NCBI GenBank assembly: GCA_000512085.1
Contig: ASPP01004759.1
Coordinates: forward strand, 1-21,790
DNA length: 21,790 nucleotides
Origin: Reticulomyxa filosa
Taxonomy: Eukaryota; Foraminifera; Reticulomyxidae
Direction: 5' to 3'
The position numbers were made by a program, and so were the translations under genes. The notes beneath the pieces are model-generated. The model ran no database searches. It was not told the origin of the DNA and worked only from the letters and a program-made list of their open reading frames with translations. Positions 9,201 through 20,069 of the stretch are shown here, one piece after another; the first letter of the stretch is position 1, and every line of letters begins with the position of its first letter.

Positions 9201-9258
9201 GCGGAAACAAAAAACTACTGACTTTTTTTCTTATGAAGCTATTGAAATGCAAAATTGA
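6233..9258 (+). CDS. Type I membrane glycoprotein with Pro-Thr stalk (unrecognised family)
   Basis: ATG 6233 sits in a good context (CATCAAGATGG). Exon 1 (6233-6469) encodes a signal peptide: basic KFLK, hydrophobic SFLTAWVLVVLSSLL, then a likely cut at NA/QS. Exon 2 (6548-6742) is dense in N-glycosylation sequons. Then come a poorly resolved exon or exons in about 6787-6960, an exon near 7038-7115 (FIFTVEIRTDIL...), and an exon ending at 7312. Exon 6 (7402-8151) holds about 140 residues of Pro-Thr repeat followed by a globular part. Exon 7 (8307-8737) and exon 8 (8821-9258) are beta-rich with sequons. A final helix (VVGLVVGISIVVAIIVAVAV) precedes WRKQK and a short tail containing YEAIEMQN. 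About 780 aa in total. It is probably a cell-surface or endomembrane protein with its ectodomain on a mucin-like stem. I do not recognise the globular domains. The boundaries of the 6787-7115 exons, including frame, are uncertain. Confidence 0.75.
7404..7839 (+). repeat. Pro-Thr stalk repeat (12-nt and 24-nt periodicity)
   Basis: The stalk repeats P-T-x-x about every four residues. The first half is Ser/Ala/Leu-rich and the second half Arg/Lys-rich. At the DNA level a 22-base string beginning CCCACAGCAAGGCC occurs unchanged at 7668, 7737, 7761 and 7785, the last three spaced exactly 24 nt apart. A shorter unit (CCCACTACTAAAA) occurs at 7692-7733. Such identity suggests recent unit expansion. 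Confidence 0.9.
8193..8238. repeat. Perfect inverted repeat inside an intron
   Basis: CATATAGATATGTATA at 8193-8208 is the exact reverse complement of 8223-8238, giving a 16-bp stem with a 14-nt loop. It lies in the intron 8152-8306 of the stalked membrane protein gene. Confidence 0.85.
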
Positions 9259-11228
9259 ACAACTCTTTCTTTTTTCTTTTTGTCTTGTTGGTTTCTGTTC
9301 TTGTTCTTGTTGGTTGCTGTTACGTTCGCAACATTGTATGGCTGCAGTCTTCACCAACACCATTTCAAAATATAAAAAAGTTGAAACTTTTTCCACTGCT
9401 AAAGCGAGCATTGATTGTTTGCACAAACTTTTCATGTTTCCTTTTTTAATTTGCAATATTTTTTCAAAGTTGTGTTAAAAAACCAACAACAGAACACTGC
9501 TCACAATAATGTGAATTCATGTATTGCTTATTATTATCCGAGTTTGTGTTTATCTTCTTTTGGGTTTGTTTGTAAATAACTCTAAATCCGCATTGAAAAC
9601 ACAAAAATTTCTTGATATCAGTTTTAGCTTCACGAAATTTCGCAAACAAAAACGATAAGTAAATCAAGATTATGAAAATTCAGTTTGTGGGGTGTCTACT
9701 GTATATAGTTACACTTTCAGTAAAACAAAGTAAATTAAATAACCAAAATGAATAACTCAATAAATAAAAAGAAAACAAACAAGAATTGAAGAAAAGGTGG
9801 AGAAGTTTAACATACTGTTACATAATGGTTCAGCCATGTGTAATATGGACTTGCCCTACAAGTTATGGAACTACGTAAAGTGTAATACGAAAGTTTGATT
9901 AACCCTATTTAGCAAACTTTCAACAAACTGAAATTTGGAGAATAAAAGATTGATGATTAAAGTGATTGTGACTAACATAAATGGAGTTCCGAAGCTAACT
10001 TTGATTTCTGATAATGATTAGTACTATTATCAACACAAAGTTAAAAAAAACTATTTTAATTGATATAAAAAACATTTTTACTTCAGCAACACAAACTCGT
10101 CCATAAACACACTTTGTTACCTTTAAATAGTATGAACAAGTCAGCAGCTAAACTTTGAACTTAAGAGAAACAGAAACATTAAAGATAAAAAAATAAAAAA
10201 AATGGAATAAGACCCTTTTTAAGGAAGTCTTTCAATCTATTTTTTTTCCGATAATAAAAGAGAAAATATATTTTCATTGTAACAAATATAATTATGTTCC
10301 AAACTTTTTTTTGACGTTAGATGAATAGTTTTTTTCTCAAACTAACTGATTTTTTTATCATTTAATATGATATTTTTAAGAATTTCTTTGAAGAATTTTC
10401 TACAGTTTCTTTCAAACTTTAAATGATGAAGATAGCTATATTTTTGAGATAACATCATTTTTATCTACATTTAGATGACACAATACAACTGAAATATATC
10501 GATTTGCAAAATGTTCTATCGAAGCACAAACAAAAAAAAAAACTGGACTGGTTAAAAATAATTATCCACAACACATTTTTGACTTGTGGTTAATAAAAAG
10601 ATAATGCTGTCCTTTAAAAAACAAGATATAGCAATCGAATGACTTTTTTCACTGAAAGATGAGATAAAAATCATGGACACTTTCATATGCGTTAAATGTA
10701 TCAGAAAAAAATATATATAAATCAACCACTTCCATTCGGTACTTGTCTTTTGATAAAACTGATTGTAGTTCATCGGTTTTAATTCATTCAAATCAGATTT
10801 GAATTTAAGTTTCCGCACAATCTTTGTGATTGAAAGACCTTCCATTTGTGATATTCTACAAATATACTAAATTTCTGCTGCAAAGAAATTTAAGCTACAC
10901 TTTATAACCTCCAAATGTAAAGTTTTATTCAAATATAATTTTTTTTGAAATCCAAGAAAAAATATTTTTGTTTGAAGACACTTTTATGAAATTTAAGTAT
11001 AATTTTCGAGCAGCGTTTTTTGTAGCAAATTAATGCATCAACATTTGTGAGGAATAAATGTAAATACTTTACAAAAATGTCTTTTATCAATGAATTGCTA
11101 CATAAATTTCTGTAACAACAGAAATGATTTCATATTATTATTACTCAGCATACAAAAAATCATGGCAAAGCATATCATTTTCTTTTAAGCTACTTTAAAG
11201 AATAAAAGATAACTGTAAAAACAAAAAA

Positions 11229-11269
11229 AGAGAATTGTCATGCATATGATTACATGCATTACATTCTCT
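11229..11269. repeat. Imperfect hairpin in the AT-rich gap
   Basis: AGAGAATTGTCATGCAT on the left pairs with the reverse complement of the right arm (ATGCATTACATTCTCT), with one bulge and one mismatch, around a loop of about 8 nt. It is the most GC-containing inverted repeat in this gap. A role is unknown. Confidence 0.6.
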
Positions 11270-13352
11270 TTATTTATGTAAAAGATCTATTGTGGTGAAC
11301 AAAAAAAATACAATGAATTTTTTCAACAACATTTTCCATCAACTATATATTAAATTTTAATATATATATTTTGTGGTCCATAAAAATTAACACATTTATC
11401 ACACTTTTTATAAATTTTTTTTAAGAATATAGTTTATTGTATTTGTAGTTAAACATTTTGACAATTGAGAAAATTTATTGCTTCTTAAAAAAATGATATT
11501 AAACAAATTCTGTCACGACTTTCAAAGAAATAATACGAAAATTTTTTAATATGTGTAGGTCAAGTCCATACTATAAGTTACTGAACTCTGAAAGAGTTTA
11601 GGAGCATATAGTGTGTTAAACTTCTCAACAAACTTTTCTTCAATATTTGTTTGTTTCTTTCTTTTATTGATTTTTGAAAATTTTCGAGAAAAAGTTGACA
11701 ATCGTGACTGTGTCATAACCATGAAATTTGCTAACTTTTTTTAAAGCATTTTCAGAAAGTGTTCAATAAGTACATATTTTTTTAAAAAAATTAGCCTTTT
11801 ACTTTGCGTAGTTTTTGAAAAAAGTAATTTTTGCTATCAAAATAATTTTTTTTGCAGAATTTAATATTATTTTCAATGTTGATGATGCTGAGGTAAACTT
11901 TTTTTGCTGTATCATGATTTATCCCAATTGCTGACCAGCATCAGGATACGACATTCACATATTTATTCTTTCAAATAAAATTGCTTGTTGTATTCCAGAC
12001 AGCTTGTGAGTCATGACTAGAAACCAAAGAATAACAATAAAAACAAAACTTGTTATAATGTTGAAAAAGAAAAGTTTACTTGAAAATTATGACCGCAACT
12101 AAAGCAAGTCCAACATGAAAACTACCAACTTACAATCATTTTTGAAAATTTTTTTCTTACAACAATTTTTCTAAATTTTTGTGATTTTTTTTCTGGTTTA
12201 CTGGATATATGTTTACACTTTTATCACTTTTACATTTATCATAACACTCCAAATTAAGACTACTATATTACTAAATTTTGATGTTTTTATTATTGTATTT
12301 TCATTAAGTGGTGCTCCTTGTATCTTACAAATATGGCACCAGCAATTAATACCTTTTAAATTAATTTTGCTTTAATCATAGAAAAGTACTTTTTCCAATA
12401 ATCGAATATCAATTACTTGTACTTTTTTGCAATCTTTTAGTCATTCTTAAAAAAATCAAAATTGTTAAAAAATCTCAAATAGCGAACTATACTGAACTAA
12501 AAAAAATAAAGTGCAAAATATTGAAATAATTATTAAAGATTTAATAAAAATCAAAATGATATTTAAAGACTACACAATTCGTATATTTTTAAAAAATTAT
12601 GTCTGGATGTTGTTTTTTCATGAAGAAAATCAATCATCTCTATAAGGTGTCAACTTTCTTTTGCATTATACTGTAGTATCAAACTCTGACTTATCCATAT
12701 TTGATTGTTTCTCTACATTACATAATTTATCTATTTCAAATATATTTAAAATTGTATATGTCTGCAATACTTTAACTGGCGAAAAAGCAAAGTTTTCTTG
12801 ATTGTGTATAGTTTTTGAAAATATATCCTGGTTCAACATGTGTAAACATAAAAATGTTTGCTTCATTTTCTTGATGACTATTACAAAGTGATTTCAACAT
12901 CCTCATTAAATTTATTCCTTTCATAGTAAACAGTTTGAAATTATTAAAATCTTCTAATTCTTTTTACGTAAGTACTAATTTGTGCTAGATTAGGAAATCC
13001 TACGAGTTAATTGTACTTTAAAGTTTACTTTTGTTCTATTTTCTCTTGTTAAGTTTATTTTTATTTGGCAAAACAGCAACAATTATGACTGTGCACGCGT
13101 AACAACTTTTACTTTTGTATCTGTAAGAGAGCTTTTACAAACTTCTTTCATGTTTCTCAATTTCTTATAGATAGTATTTGATTGGCGATAATAGTTTGCA
13201 AAATTGGTTATAGTTTTTTTTGCCTGTCATAGGCTTACATATTTGCGATATAATACAACGGTTGATTTACATTGCCCAAACTGTCATTGACTGTCTACAT
13301 ATGCAAAAACTGAGCTAAAAACTGAGTTACATATGAACACCAGCCGTGAGTG

Positions 13353-13358
13353 TTTATT
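13353..13358 (-). terminator. Candidate polyadenylation signal
   Basis: AATAAA on the minus strand about 40 nt past the TGA of the discoidin-like gene (13397-13399), at a typical distance for a 3' end. Confidence 0.35.
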
Positions 13359-13396
13359 TTTTTCATGGCATTTAAAAGTGACAAATTGTATTATCA

Positions 13397-14457
13397 TCAA
13401 ACATAACCATAAAATGCAATTTGTCCCAATTGAATACCAGAAAACGAGTGCTGTCCCCAATACTCGTCAATGGCAATCAACACAGATTTCACCAAAGGTG
13501 GATCGGGGTGCGTAACCTCAAATCGAAATGATTGCCATCTTTCAACAAATTCGTGTTTTCCCCTCGAGTCAAGTAATACTGCATTCACTTCATTGCTGTT
13601 CTCCCAAAATTTTTGGTACTCACTTTTCGGCAGCCCAAAAACTCGCCAAGCTCTTGGGTCTCTTTCTTTGCAATCATTTGCTGCTTTTAACATATAAGAA
13701 GATATTCGAACTGGAAATTCAAAATCGAATAATATGTGTCCACTTTTTTTTTTTTATTTTCCTTTAATTTTTTTTTTTGTCCTTTTTTTTTTTTAAACAA
13801 ATTTATGCTATTAACGTGCTGGCGTAAAAATACCATTTATTCCATGCCTCTTCACCGTCAAATAGCACATTGCATGCAAATTCTCTGCCTTGCAAACAGT
13901 TTTTACAACAACAGCAAAAAACAATGAGGTTGTAAACGGAATTTCGACATTAAAAAAATAGCAATAAAGACTGATGCATTTGGCACACCTGTGCCTCCGC
14001 CTTGTATGTCGGATGAAACAGCAACGCTTTCCACCAATGAACGCAACGGTAGAAAGATATGACCATTTTCAAGAGGATTCGTAGAAGTCTGTTTCGACAA
14101 ATTGACCACGTCGTAACAGAAAGATATGATCATAAACACAATATCAGAAATCAATTCGGGAGCAACTTTGGAAATACTTTGTCCTACAAGTGCACAAAAT
14201 GCAGCAGAGTTCTCGTTATTCTTTAGATGTGTTTGAAAACAATTCTCTATCTCATCGATTGACATGGTTTGACTCCGCGGATAGGTGACTGCCAGTGCAA
14301 ATGTTTTTGGATTACAAGAAGCTTGAACGATATCCCCACTTGACGATACCATCCACGATTTACTGCGGGCGTACCAGAGTAGGTTTCTGGTCATAATTGT
14401 TGTGATATTAAACGTATTTTCATCTTTTTCTTTTTTCTTTCGGCGGAACAGGCTCAT
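13397..14457 (-). CDS. Protein with C-terminal F5/8C (discoidin)-like domain, 295 aa
   Basis: Three exons: 14457-13989, 13888-13816 and 13742-13397. All joins are GT...AG and in phase. The middle exon is short (73 nt) and is supported because it supplies NVLFDGEEAWNKWYFYAS, the L-F-D-G...K-W hallmark of galactose-binding-like folds. The last exon continues with HILFDFEFPVRISSY and then KERDPRAWRVFG, matching the common R-D-P-x-x-W-x-v-x-G signature, and ends with a beta-rich stretch. The first about 130 residues start with a basic MSLFRRKKKEK run and include PELISDIVFMIISFCYD, a helix I cannot assign. No signal peptide, so probably cytosolic or nuclear. The fold suggests binding to a carbohydrate, lipid or protein. 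Full function unknown. Confidence 0.75.
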
Positions 14458-14893
14458 ATCTCTTTTTCTGTTTTTTTAAAATTCGGTTATTGGTCTTACC
14501 GTAGTCTTTTTTCTTCTAACGAAAACACGAGCTTTTAACGGATTAGTTGTTTAAAATACAGTTTGACTATGAGTGAAAAATCTTACTTGTTTTTACGAAT
14601 ACTTAAAAACTTGTTGTGTGGCACGCATTTAGTCAGTTTTTGAAGCAAAAAGCACGCTCAACATTTAAAAATAAATCAATAGTTGATAAAAAAGATTTCA
14701 ATTTAAACAACTTTTTGCATTTTTGAATATGACACAAAAGCGATAACTTTTAAAGAAGGTAAGAACAAACAATAAAACTCTTTGGAAAATTCACCGCATT
14801 AAACCACAAGACAAGTTTACTAAATGATAGGTTAAATAGATTGACAGCGCCATTCTAGAGTTGTACGTTGGCCAGAAAAGAATCAATTTACCT
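14458..14893. other. Intergenic region upstream of the discoidin-like gene
   Basis: These 436 nt lie between the likely end of the kinase tail and the start of the discoidin-like gene, both on the minus strand. They probably hold the kinase 3' UTR and the promoter of the next gene. A further kinase exon here cannot be excluded, because the last kinase exon carries an alternative GTCAGT donor near its end. No motif recognised. Confidence 0.45.
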
Positions 14894-16933
14894 TTAATTT
14901 TGTGAATTGTTTATATTCAAACTGACTTTCCAAGCTGAATGAAAGAAAGAATCATCAATGCTGTTTCTCTTTAAAATTGCGTTGACAATTGGCGAATCAT
15001 ACTTTGGAGGCACTGAGTCTTGCGCTTGTTTACCTAGAGATTTTTTGTTTTGTAATTTAAGACTAACTATATTTGTTCTTGCAGTTCTTTTTTGAATTGT
15101 AAATATTTTTTTTGCCTGTATTTTTTGATTGAAAATCTCTTTTTTTTGCGTTATTTCCCTCTTCACACAAATTTCCCTGGGAGTCTTCCATTTGGCAAGC
15201 ACCAGAATCTTTATTGCTTTCTGGTGTCATTTTCCTTCGCGTCCATGACCTTCCAAGCTTTATTTTGTTTAGCTTATTTTTTAACTTATTTAATGCTTCT
15301 CTATTTCTCTCTTTCTTTGGAGAAAGACTCGAAGCTTTTGAAATCGTATAGTCTTTAGTAGTGGTCTCAATTTTAGTTTTAATACCCTGAATCTGATGAG
15401 TATTGTTGTTAAGAGCCTCTTGACCATTAGTAACTGGCACTGTATGGTCCGATGGTCGTTTATTCTGGCAACAAGCTTTGTTAAGCTCCAGTTCGAGTGT
15501 AGGGTCAGCTTCACTAAAACTGATATCCCCTTTCTGAGCTAATCCGTTGTCATCGGAATTGTCAGTTACATTTGGTGGAGGTTGTTGAGTAGTTTCATTA
15601 TGACCACCTAATATTTGCTCAAGGCCCAAAGTATTTGCATGGGTTGGGCTCTCCACTACGTTTCCTTGTTTCTGTGTTTTCAAAAAAAATTATTGTAAAT
15701 ATTTTAACTTCCAATCTTGTTTTGTCAAAGTAAGAACAATGATGCATAAAAAAAAGCTGATTTAACATCACTGTCATTGCAATCACTTTTAATTTTATTA
15801 TTTGCGTTTACTTCATTGTTGTGACTGTTTCGCGAAGTTTTGGCAATGTTGTTCTTTAATGCTTCAGATATTGCTTCTTCACTTGGCCTGTTGCAGCCAA
15901 TTTTTTTCCATATACCAGTCTCTTCCATGGTTGTCCATGGATGTGTTCGAATTTCTGATATGTTAATTCTTTTTGCAGGATCTAAAGTCAGCATTCGTTT
16001 GATCAATAACTTTGCTTCGTCTGATATATAGTCTGGCAGTGTGTATTGTGCCTCAAGGATCTTTTTGTACAAATGATTTAAATTATCCGACTCAAATGGA
16101 AGAAAACCACATATCATTACATATAAAATAACACCCAAGCTCCATATATCACATGCTGGAGTTTGTTCTTCCTCACGGCGAATCTTTTTGATATGAAAAT
16201 TGAAAAAGCAACACAAAACAAAAAAGTGTAACAAACAACAAAAACAGTTGTAAAAGTGTGTCTGAAAACGTACCACTTCAGGAGCGATATAAGATGGAGT
16301 GCCACATGAGGTACTAATTTTTTCGCCAAAGTGCACAGTATTAGAGAGCCCAAAGTCAGCAATTTTGATGTTTTCCTTGGAGTCCAACAAAATGTTTTCA
16401 ACTTTCAAATCTCGGTGAATAACTTTGCGTCGATGACAATATTCAAGACCGGCAACAATGCTGTGCATTATTATCACAGCCTCCAACTCAGTGAGGACAT
16501 TGTTTGGTTTTTTCCGAATGTAATCTAATAGCTCCCCTCCTTTTGCGTACTCCATAATAATCATCACCCATTCACTACTATCAACTACTTGATAGAGTTG
16601 AATAATATTTGGATGCTTTAGACTTGTCAAAATTGCTGATTCGCGGTATATTCTTTCGACATCGTCTAATCCGTTCATTAACTTTTTACTGAAATTTTAC
16701 TGCATACTGAGTAATGTTTATCACAAACGTGATTGCTTTTGTATAAGGCATAAGACTAGCAAAGAAAAGGATAACAAAAAATTTGAATTTTCAACTTGTG
16801 TTTTGGTTGCATCCCCAATTTTTATGCATAATTTTACTTTACCAAAGGCTCCTTGTCCCAATGTGCCTCCAACTCTGTAGTCTCCAATGATTTCGCCTTC
16901 GTGTGGCATGAGAGATAATCTTCTCTTTGACAT
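14894..16933 (-). CDS. AMPK/SNF1-like (CAMKL) Ser/Thr protein kinase
   Basis: Exons 16933-16776, 16688-16274, 16183-15767, then a tail exon from 15671. Ordered kinase motifs: glycine loop GTLGQGAFGKVK; probable beta3 Lys at 54 (FFKKL, split by an intron); alpha-C Glu in IYRES; HPNIIQLYQV; the hinge region IIMEYAKGGEL; catalytic loop HRDLKVEN (Asp about 146); DFGLSN; activation loop STSCGTPSYIAPEV, with Thr about 179 where LKB1-type kinases act on AMPK relatives; DIWSLGVILY; and the final DPAKRI...HPW. HPNIIQLYQV and YVMICGFLPFES are typical of AMPK, SIK and MARK relatives. The tail is Lys/Asn/Gln-rich low complexity. Its frame stops at 15063, while another frame continues to TAA 14894-14896, so an extra intron or a 1-base assembly error is needed. 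No regulatory UBA or KA1 domain was recognised. The beta3 junction is the weakest exon join. Confidence 0.85.
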
Positions 16934-17522
16934 GGATTATTCCTTATTTGTTTTTGCTAAAATTATTAAAAAAAAGCATCACTATTAAAAAAGTTGTTAT
17001 GATGATGAGACGATTTCAGCTCATAGCTATTTTTTCATGTTCCACTCCAAAAATTCCTTTTCATTTTCCTTCAAAATTTGCAAAGAACACAGCCAATAAT
17101 TCTTTAAGTTGGTTCACTCAATCAAAAGAAAAAACTCATTTTTCTCAATATTTTTTTACAGTGACTGCAAGCACTTTGCAAAAATAGAGGCAGAACTAAA
17201 GAATCTTGACAAAACCGCTCAATGAATATTTTGATTGTATTGTTTATACTCAAAAAAGTATTATAATTCAAAGGATGTGAATTTATTCTTAAACCAAGTT
17301 TTTGCGAATGTTTTGTAATGATTAATTGTATGTAAAGTTCTAGATTTCAAATGTAAAAAATTGGAGCATATTAAAAAATGCGACTAAAAATTCCCAACGA
17401 ACCTTTTGAATGTTTACAGTAAAAAAAAAAAACAATAAGGCATCCAACGTAAAATAATAAAAAAAAAAACGACGTCTGTCGATTTAATTTTTTATTTTTT
17501 ATTTTTTGCTTGAACGAAGACC
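16934..17522. other. Intergenic region upstream of the kinase
   Basis: These 589 AT-rich nt lie between the kinase start and the 3' end of the PAP2-like gene, both minus strand. They contain the PAP2-like 3' UTR and the kinase promoter. No other feature seen. Confidence 0.5.
17491..17503 (-). terminator. Tandem candidate polyadenylation signals
   Basis: Two AATAAA hexamers on the minus strand (17498-17503 and 17491-17496) about 20-30 nt past the stop of the PAP2-like gene (17523-17525). Confidence 0.45.
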
Positions 17523-19473
17523 TTAAACAAAAGATCCAGGCGAAGTGGCAGTCAATGGTAACGGAACGTCTTTTTGAGAATCTTGGTCGTATAGTTCTCC
17601 CATTTTCTCTTCTTCATCAAAGTCATTGCTCTGTCTTTCCGGATGAAAAGCGGTTTGAGGCATTAGATTCTGACTATCTTTGATAGAGTGATTTGGCAAT
17701 ACAATATCGCTTGCCGGTATCCACATAGTAGGCTGCAAAGACATTCCATAAGAGTGTTGCGAATGAGTATGAAATGGCCATTTGTAGTGATAGATAGTGA
17801 AGTATAAATGACTGCAACCACGGTTGGGTAAATTTTTGTCTTCATTGGCTTGCAAAAAATCAGCATAGCGATCGACCAACCATTCCCAGATCAGTTTCAA
17901 CACGGAAATGAATTGGCACATGCTAGCATTACTATTGACCAAATTGATATGATAAGTATCACTCGAGGCGATACTGGAGCTATAATAACCTTCGTAATTT
18001 GTCCATAGCAAATTTCCGGCATTAATGCGCATGCCATTGTTGCCATTTTTCATGTTAAAATTCTGGCAATACCAAGAGCAGCAACATCCGCACAAGCAGC
18101 ACAAGCTGAATTTGTACATGAACAGCCATTTGTTCGGAATATTCATATAATTGTGTGGAAACAGATACTCTTGAATCGGCAATTTCAGTAAAATGGAATC
18201 ATCATTGAACTTTAAGAAATAATTTCGAAACAGCAATGGCTGTACGAACCACAGCACAACTATATCTAATATCACTCCTGTTATGATAACATATGTATTC
18301 TTATTATTATTATTAAAAATATGACTTGTTTTTTTTTTTTTTTTGGAACAACAAACAGGATATGGTATGACCTGCCACAATATCGTGGATAAACTCTTGC
18401 TTGTCATGATATCTGGCCCAAGCCACAAAGACGGCCCACGCCAACAAAACGAAGAGAATGAATTGCATTAAGACAATGGAAAGGACTTGTTTATTTTTAT
18501 TTTGAATCGACAATTGCCTTAATTGGCTGTGCCATTGTTTCATCTCTTCGGTCACTCCCGCGCCCATGGCAACTATGGACGGTAGCTCTTCCTCGTACCA
18601 GTGTTGCATGAGGATGTCCATCACGTACAAAAACAAAAAAAACGGAAGGAACGCCATCGCACTTTGGCCACACGGAAAGCTATTGATTCGATTCACTACG
18701 TTGTTATTATGGCCAAAGTTGGGCTTTTTTTCGCATGAAAACGCCTGGATGATCACAAGGCTAGTATACACAATCAATCCTGTCAACACAAACAACTCGA
18801 TGTCAAACAGTATTTTATACAAACGAATGTATCTCGGTACAGCTGCGTGAGTGAATGCATATTCCAATATAATCACCATGCAGAGCACAACGAACCACAC
18901 TACGTATACTAACGACACTGGAATCGTCCGTGGCTGAATGCTGTGATCAGTTCGTAAAAACTGTTTCAACGAAGATGGACTTAATGCGTCCAAATAAAAA
19001 AAAGAAAATGGCTCATTTGGATCACTTGTTCGATGATATTGAATATACACGCCAATGGCGGTGAGCAATAAACAGACGCAAATTATCACAAGGTCGATGT
19101 AAATAAATATCACTTTTTTACGTTTTGGGATTGCCATTGTGGTCCCACTGCCCGTCGGTATTGATGATATCGCCATTGGAGGGTTCGCTGATATTGGAAT
19201 TGATACTGTTCCACTGCTATTGGCCACCTGATGGGCTGACAAGGCCACAAACGCTGTTTGGCTTGGGAGGGATGTTACCACACTCCCATCCGTTGGTTGG
19301 TAGATATGGTAGCTGTTTCCTGTTGAACTGTGAACTGTTTTTGCGGTTGATGTTATTGGCATATACGTCGCCGGGAGGGGCTGTAATTGCACACTAGAAC
19401 CAAAGGTGGGTTGTTGTGGTTGATGGAACTGTTGTGAAGACGTCATTCCGGTATTTTGGCGTCTTTTTTGCAT
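17523..19473 (-). CDS. Catalytically degenerate PAP2/lipid phosphate phosphatase-like membrane protein
   Basis: Two exons, 19473-18372 and 18277-17523, in phase, 618 aa. The N-terminal about 115 residues are Ser/Thr/Gln/Pro-rich. Six membrane helices follow (about 121-143, 184-205, 220-245, 272-289, 330-352 and 365-385), the LPP/PAP2 layout. The three catalytic motifs are all recognisable but changed. C1 (K-x6-R-P) reads Gln243...Lys250-Pro-Asn-Phe. C2 (PSGH) reads Pro267-Cys-Gly-Gln270. C3 (SR-x5-H-x3-D) reads Ala353-Arg-x5-Glu360-x3-Asp364. Both active-site histidines are lost, so ordinary LPP phosphatase chemistry is not expected. This is reminiscent of animal PLPPR/plasticity-related LPP relatives. 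The C-terminal tail of about 230 aa carries a Cys cluster (seven Cys in residues 427-438), possibly acylated. The 94-nt intron contains an A17 run in the sense direction. It would act in the plasma membrane or endomembranes as a lipid-binding or scaffold protein; role inferred only. Confidence 0.85.
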
Positions 19474-20069
19474 CTTATTCTATTCTTATTCGTTATTAAC
19501 CTTTTTTTTTTTATCTCCAGAAAAAAGCTTAACTAAAAGAATCTAGATTAATATATTGTTAGTTTGTCTTTTCCTCCCCTGGACATGATATTTGTACCCA
19601 GCATGTTTCATATCCTGATTGTTGAAATTTTTCTAGTCTAGATATGAAAATTTTTTGTATTGAGTGCAAGTCTCTTCTGCATAATATTCATGTCCTCCCT
19701 GTTTCGCTCCAGTAGTGACAGTATGTATGTTGGAAGTGATAATCGTTGTTTTTCCTTCCTGATCGGAAACATTCTTGTAAAATGCATACATGTGGTTGAA
19801 CTTCGTATAAATTTTGTTCAAGTAATTGTAATTTGGATATGTTTGATTTAGGTGGAAAAAAAGTTTACTTAATTGGAATATCTGTGTTTACCGCTTAACA
19901 ATTGTACATGTATTTACATGTCCAAAACATAAAAACATTTGCCTATCGAGAATTTTCAATACAACAAAATTGTCTTATTTTACTTTTTTTTTGTACTTCG
20001 TCATTTTTCCAAAAACGATGCAAAAAAAACCTCTCGTATCACCACCTCACATTATTGAAAAGCATTAGA
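19474..20069. other. Intergenic region upstream of the PAP2-like gene
   Basis: These 596 nt lie between the PIP kinase stop and the PAP2-like start, both minus strand. They hold the PIP kinase 3' UTR and the PAP2-like promoter. Short open frames at 19633-19851 show no motif and look like chance. Confidence 0.5.

Larger units (their letters stand above)
9259..13396. other. 4.1-kb AT-rich region without supported genes
   Basis: This is the longest gap in the window, between two convergent 3' ends. Frames are broken by frequent stops; the few short open frames (for example 10552-10845 minus and 12181-12375 plus) show only AT-driven hydrophobic or Lys-rich residues and no motif. No tRNA-like T-arm, rRNA, terminal repeat or transposase fragment was recognised. 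It must contain the 3' UTRs of both flanking genes. The only discrete structure seen is the hairpin at 11229-11269. Confidence 0.6.

Noticed and set aside
10552..10845. 97-aa minus-strand open frame in the AT-rich block
   Set aside because: Composition is that of random AT-rich DNA, with no motif and no splice partner recognised.
9840..11600. Ten-base inverted match (TATGGACTTG near 9844, CAAGTCCATA near 11561) with loosely similar flanks
   Set aside because: Too short and the flanks too divergent to claim a terminal inverted repeat or element in 4 kb of AT-rich DNA.
12181..12375. Hydrophobic 64-aa open frame
   Set aside because: Driven by T-rich codons. No family features and no upstream context.
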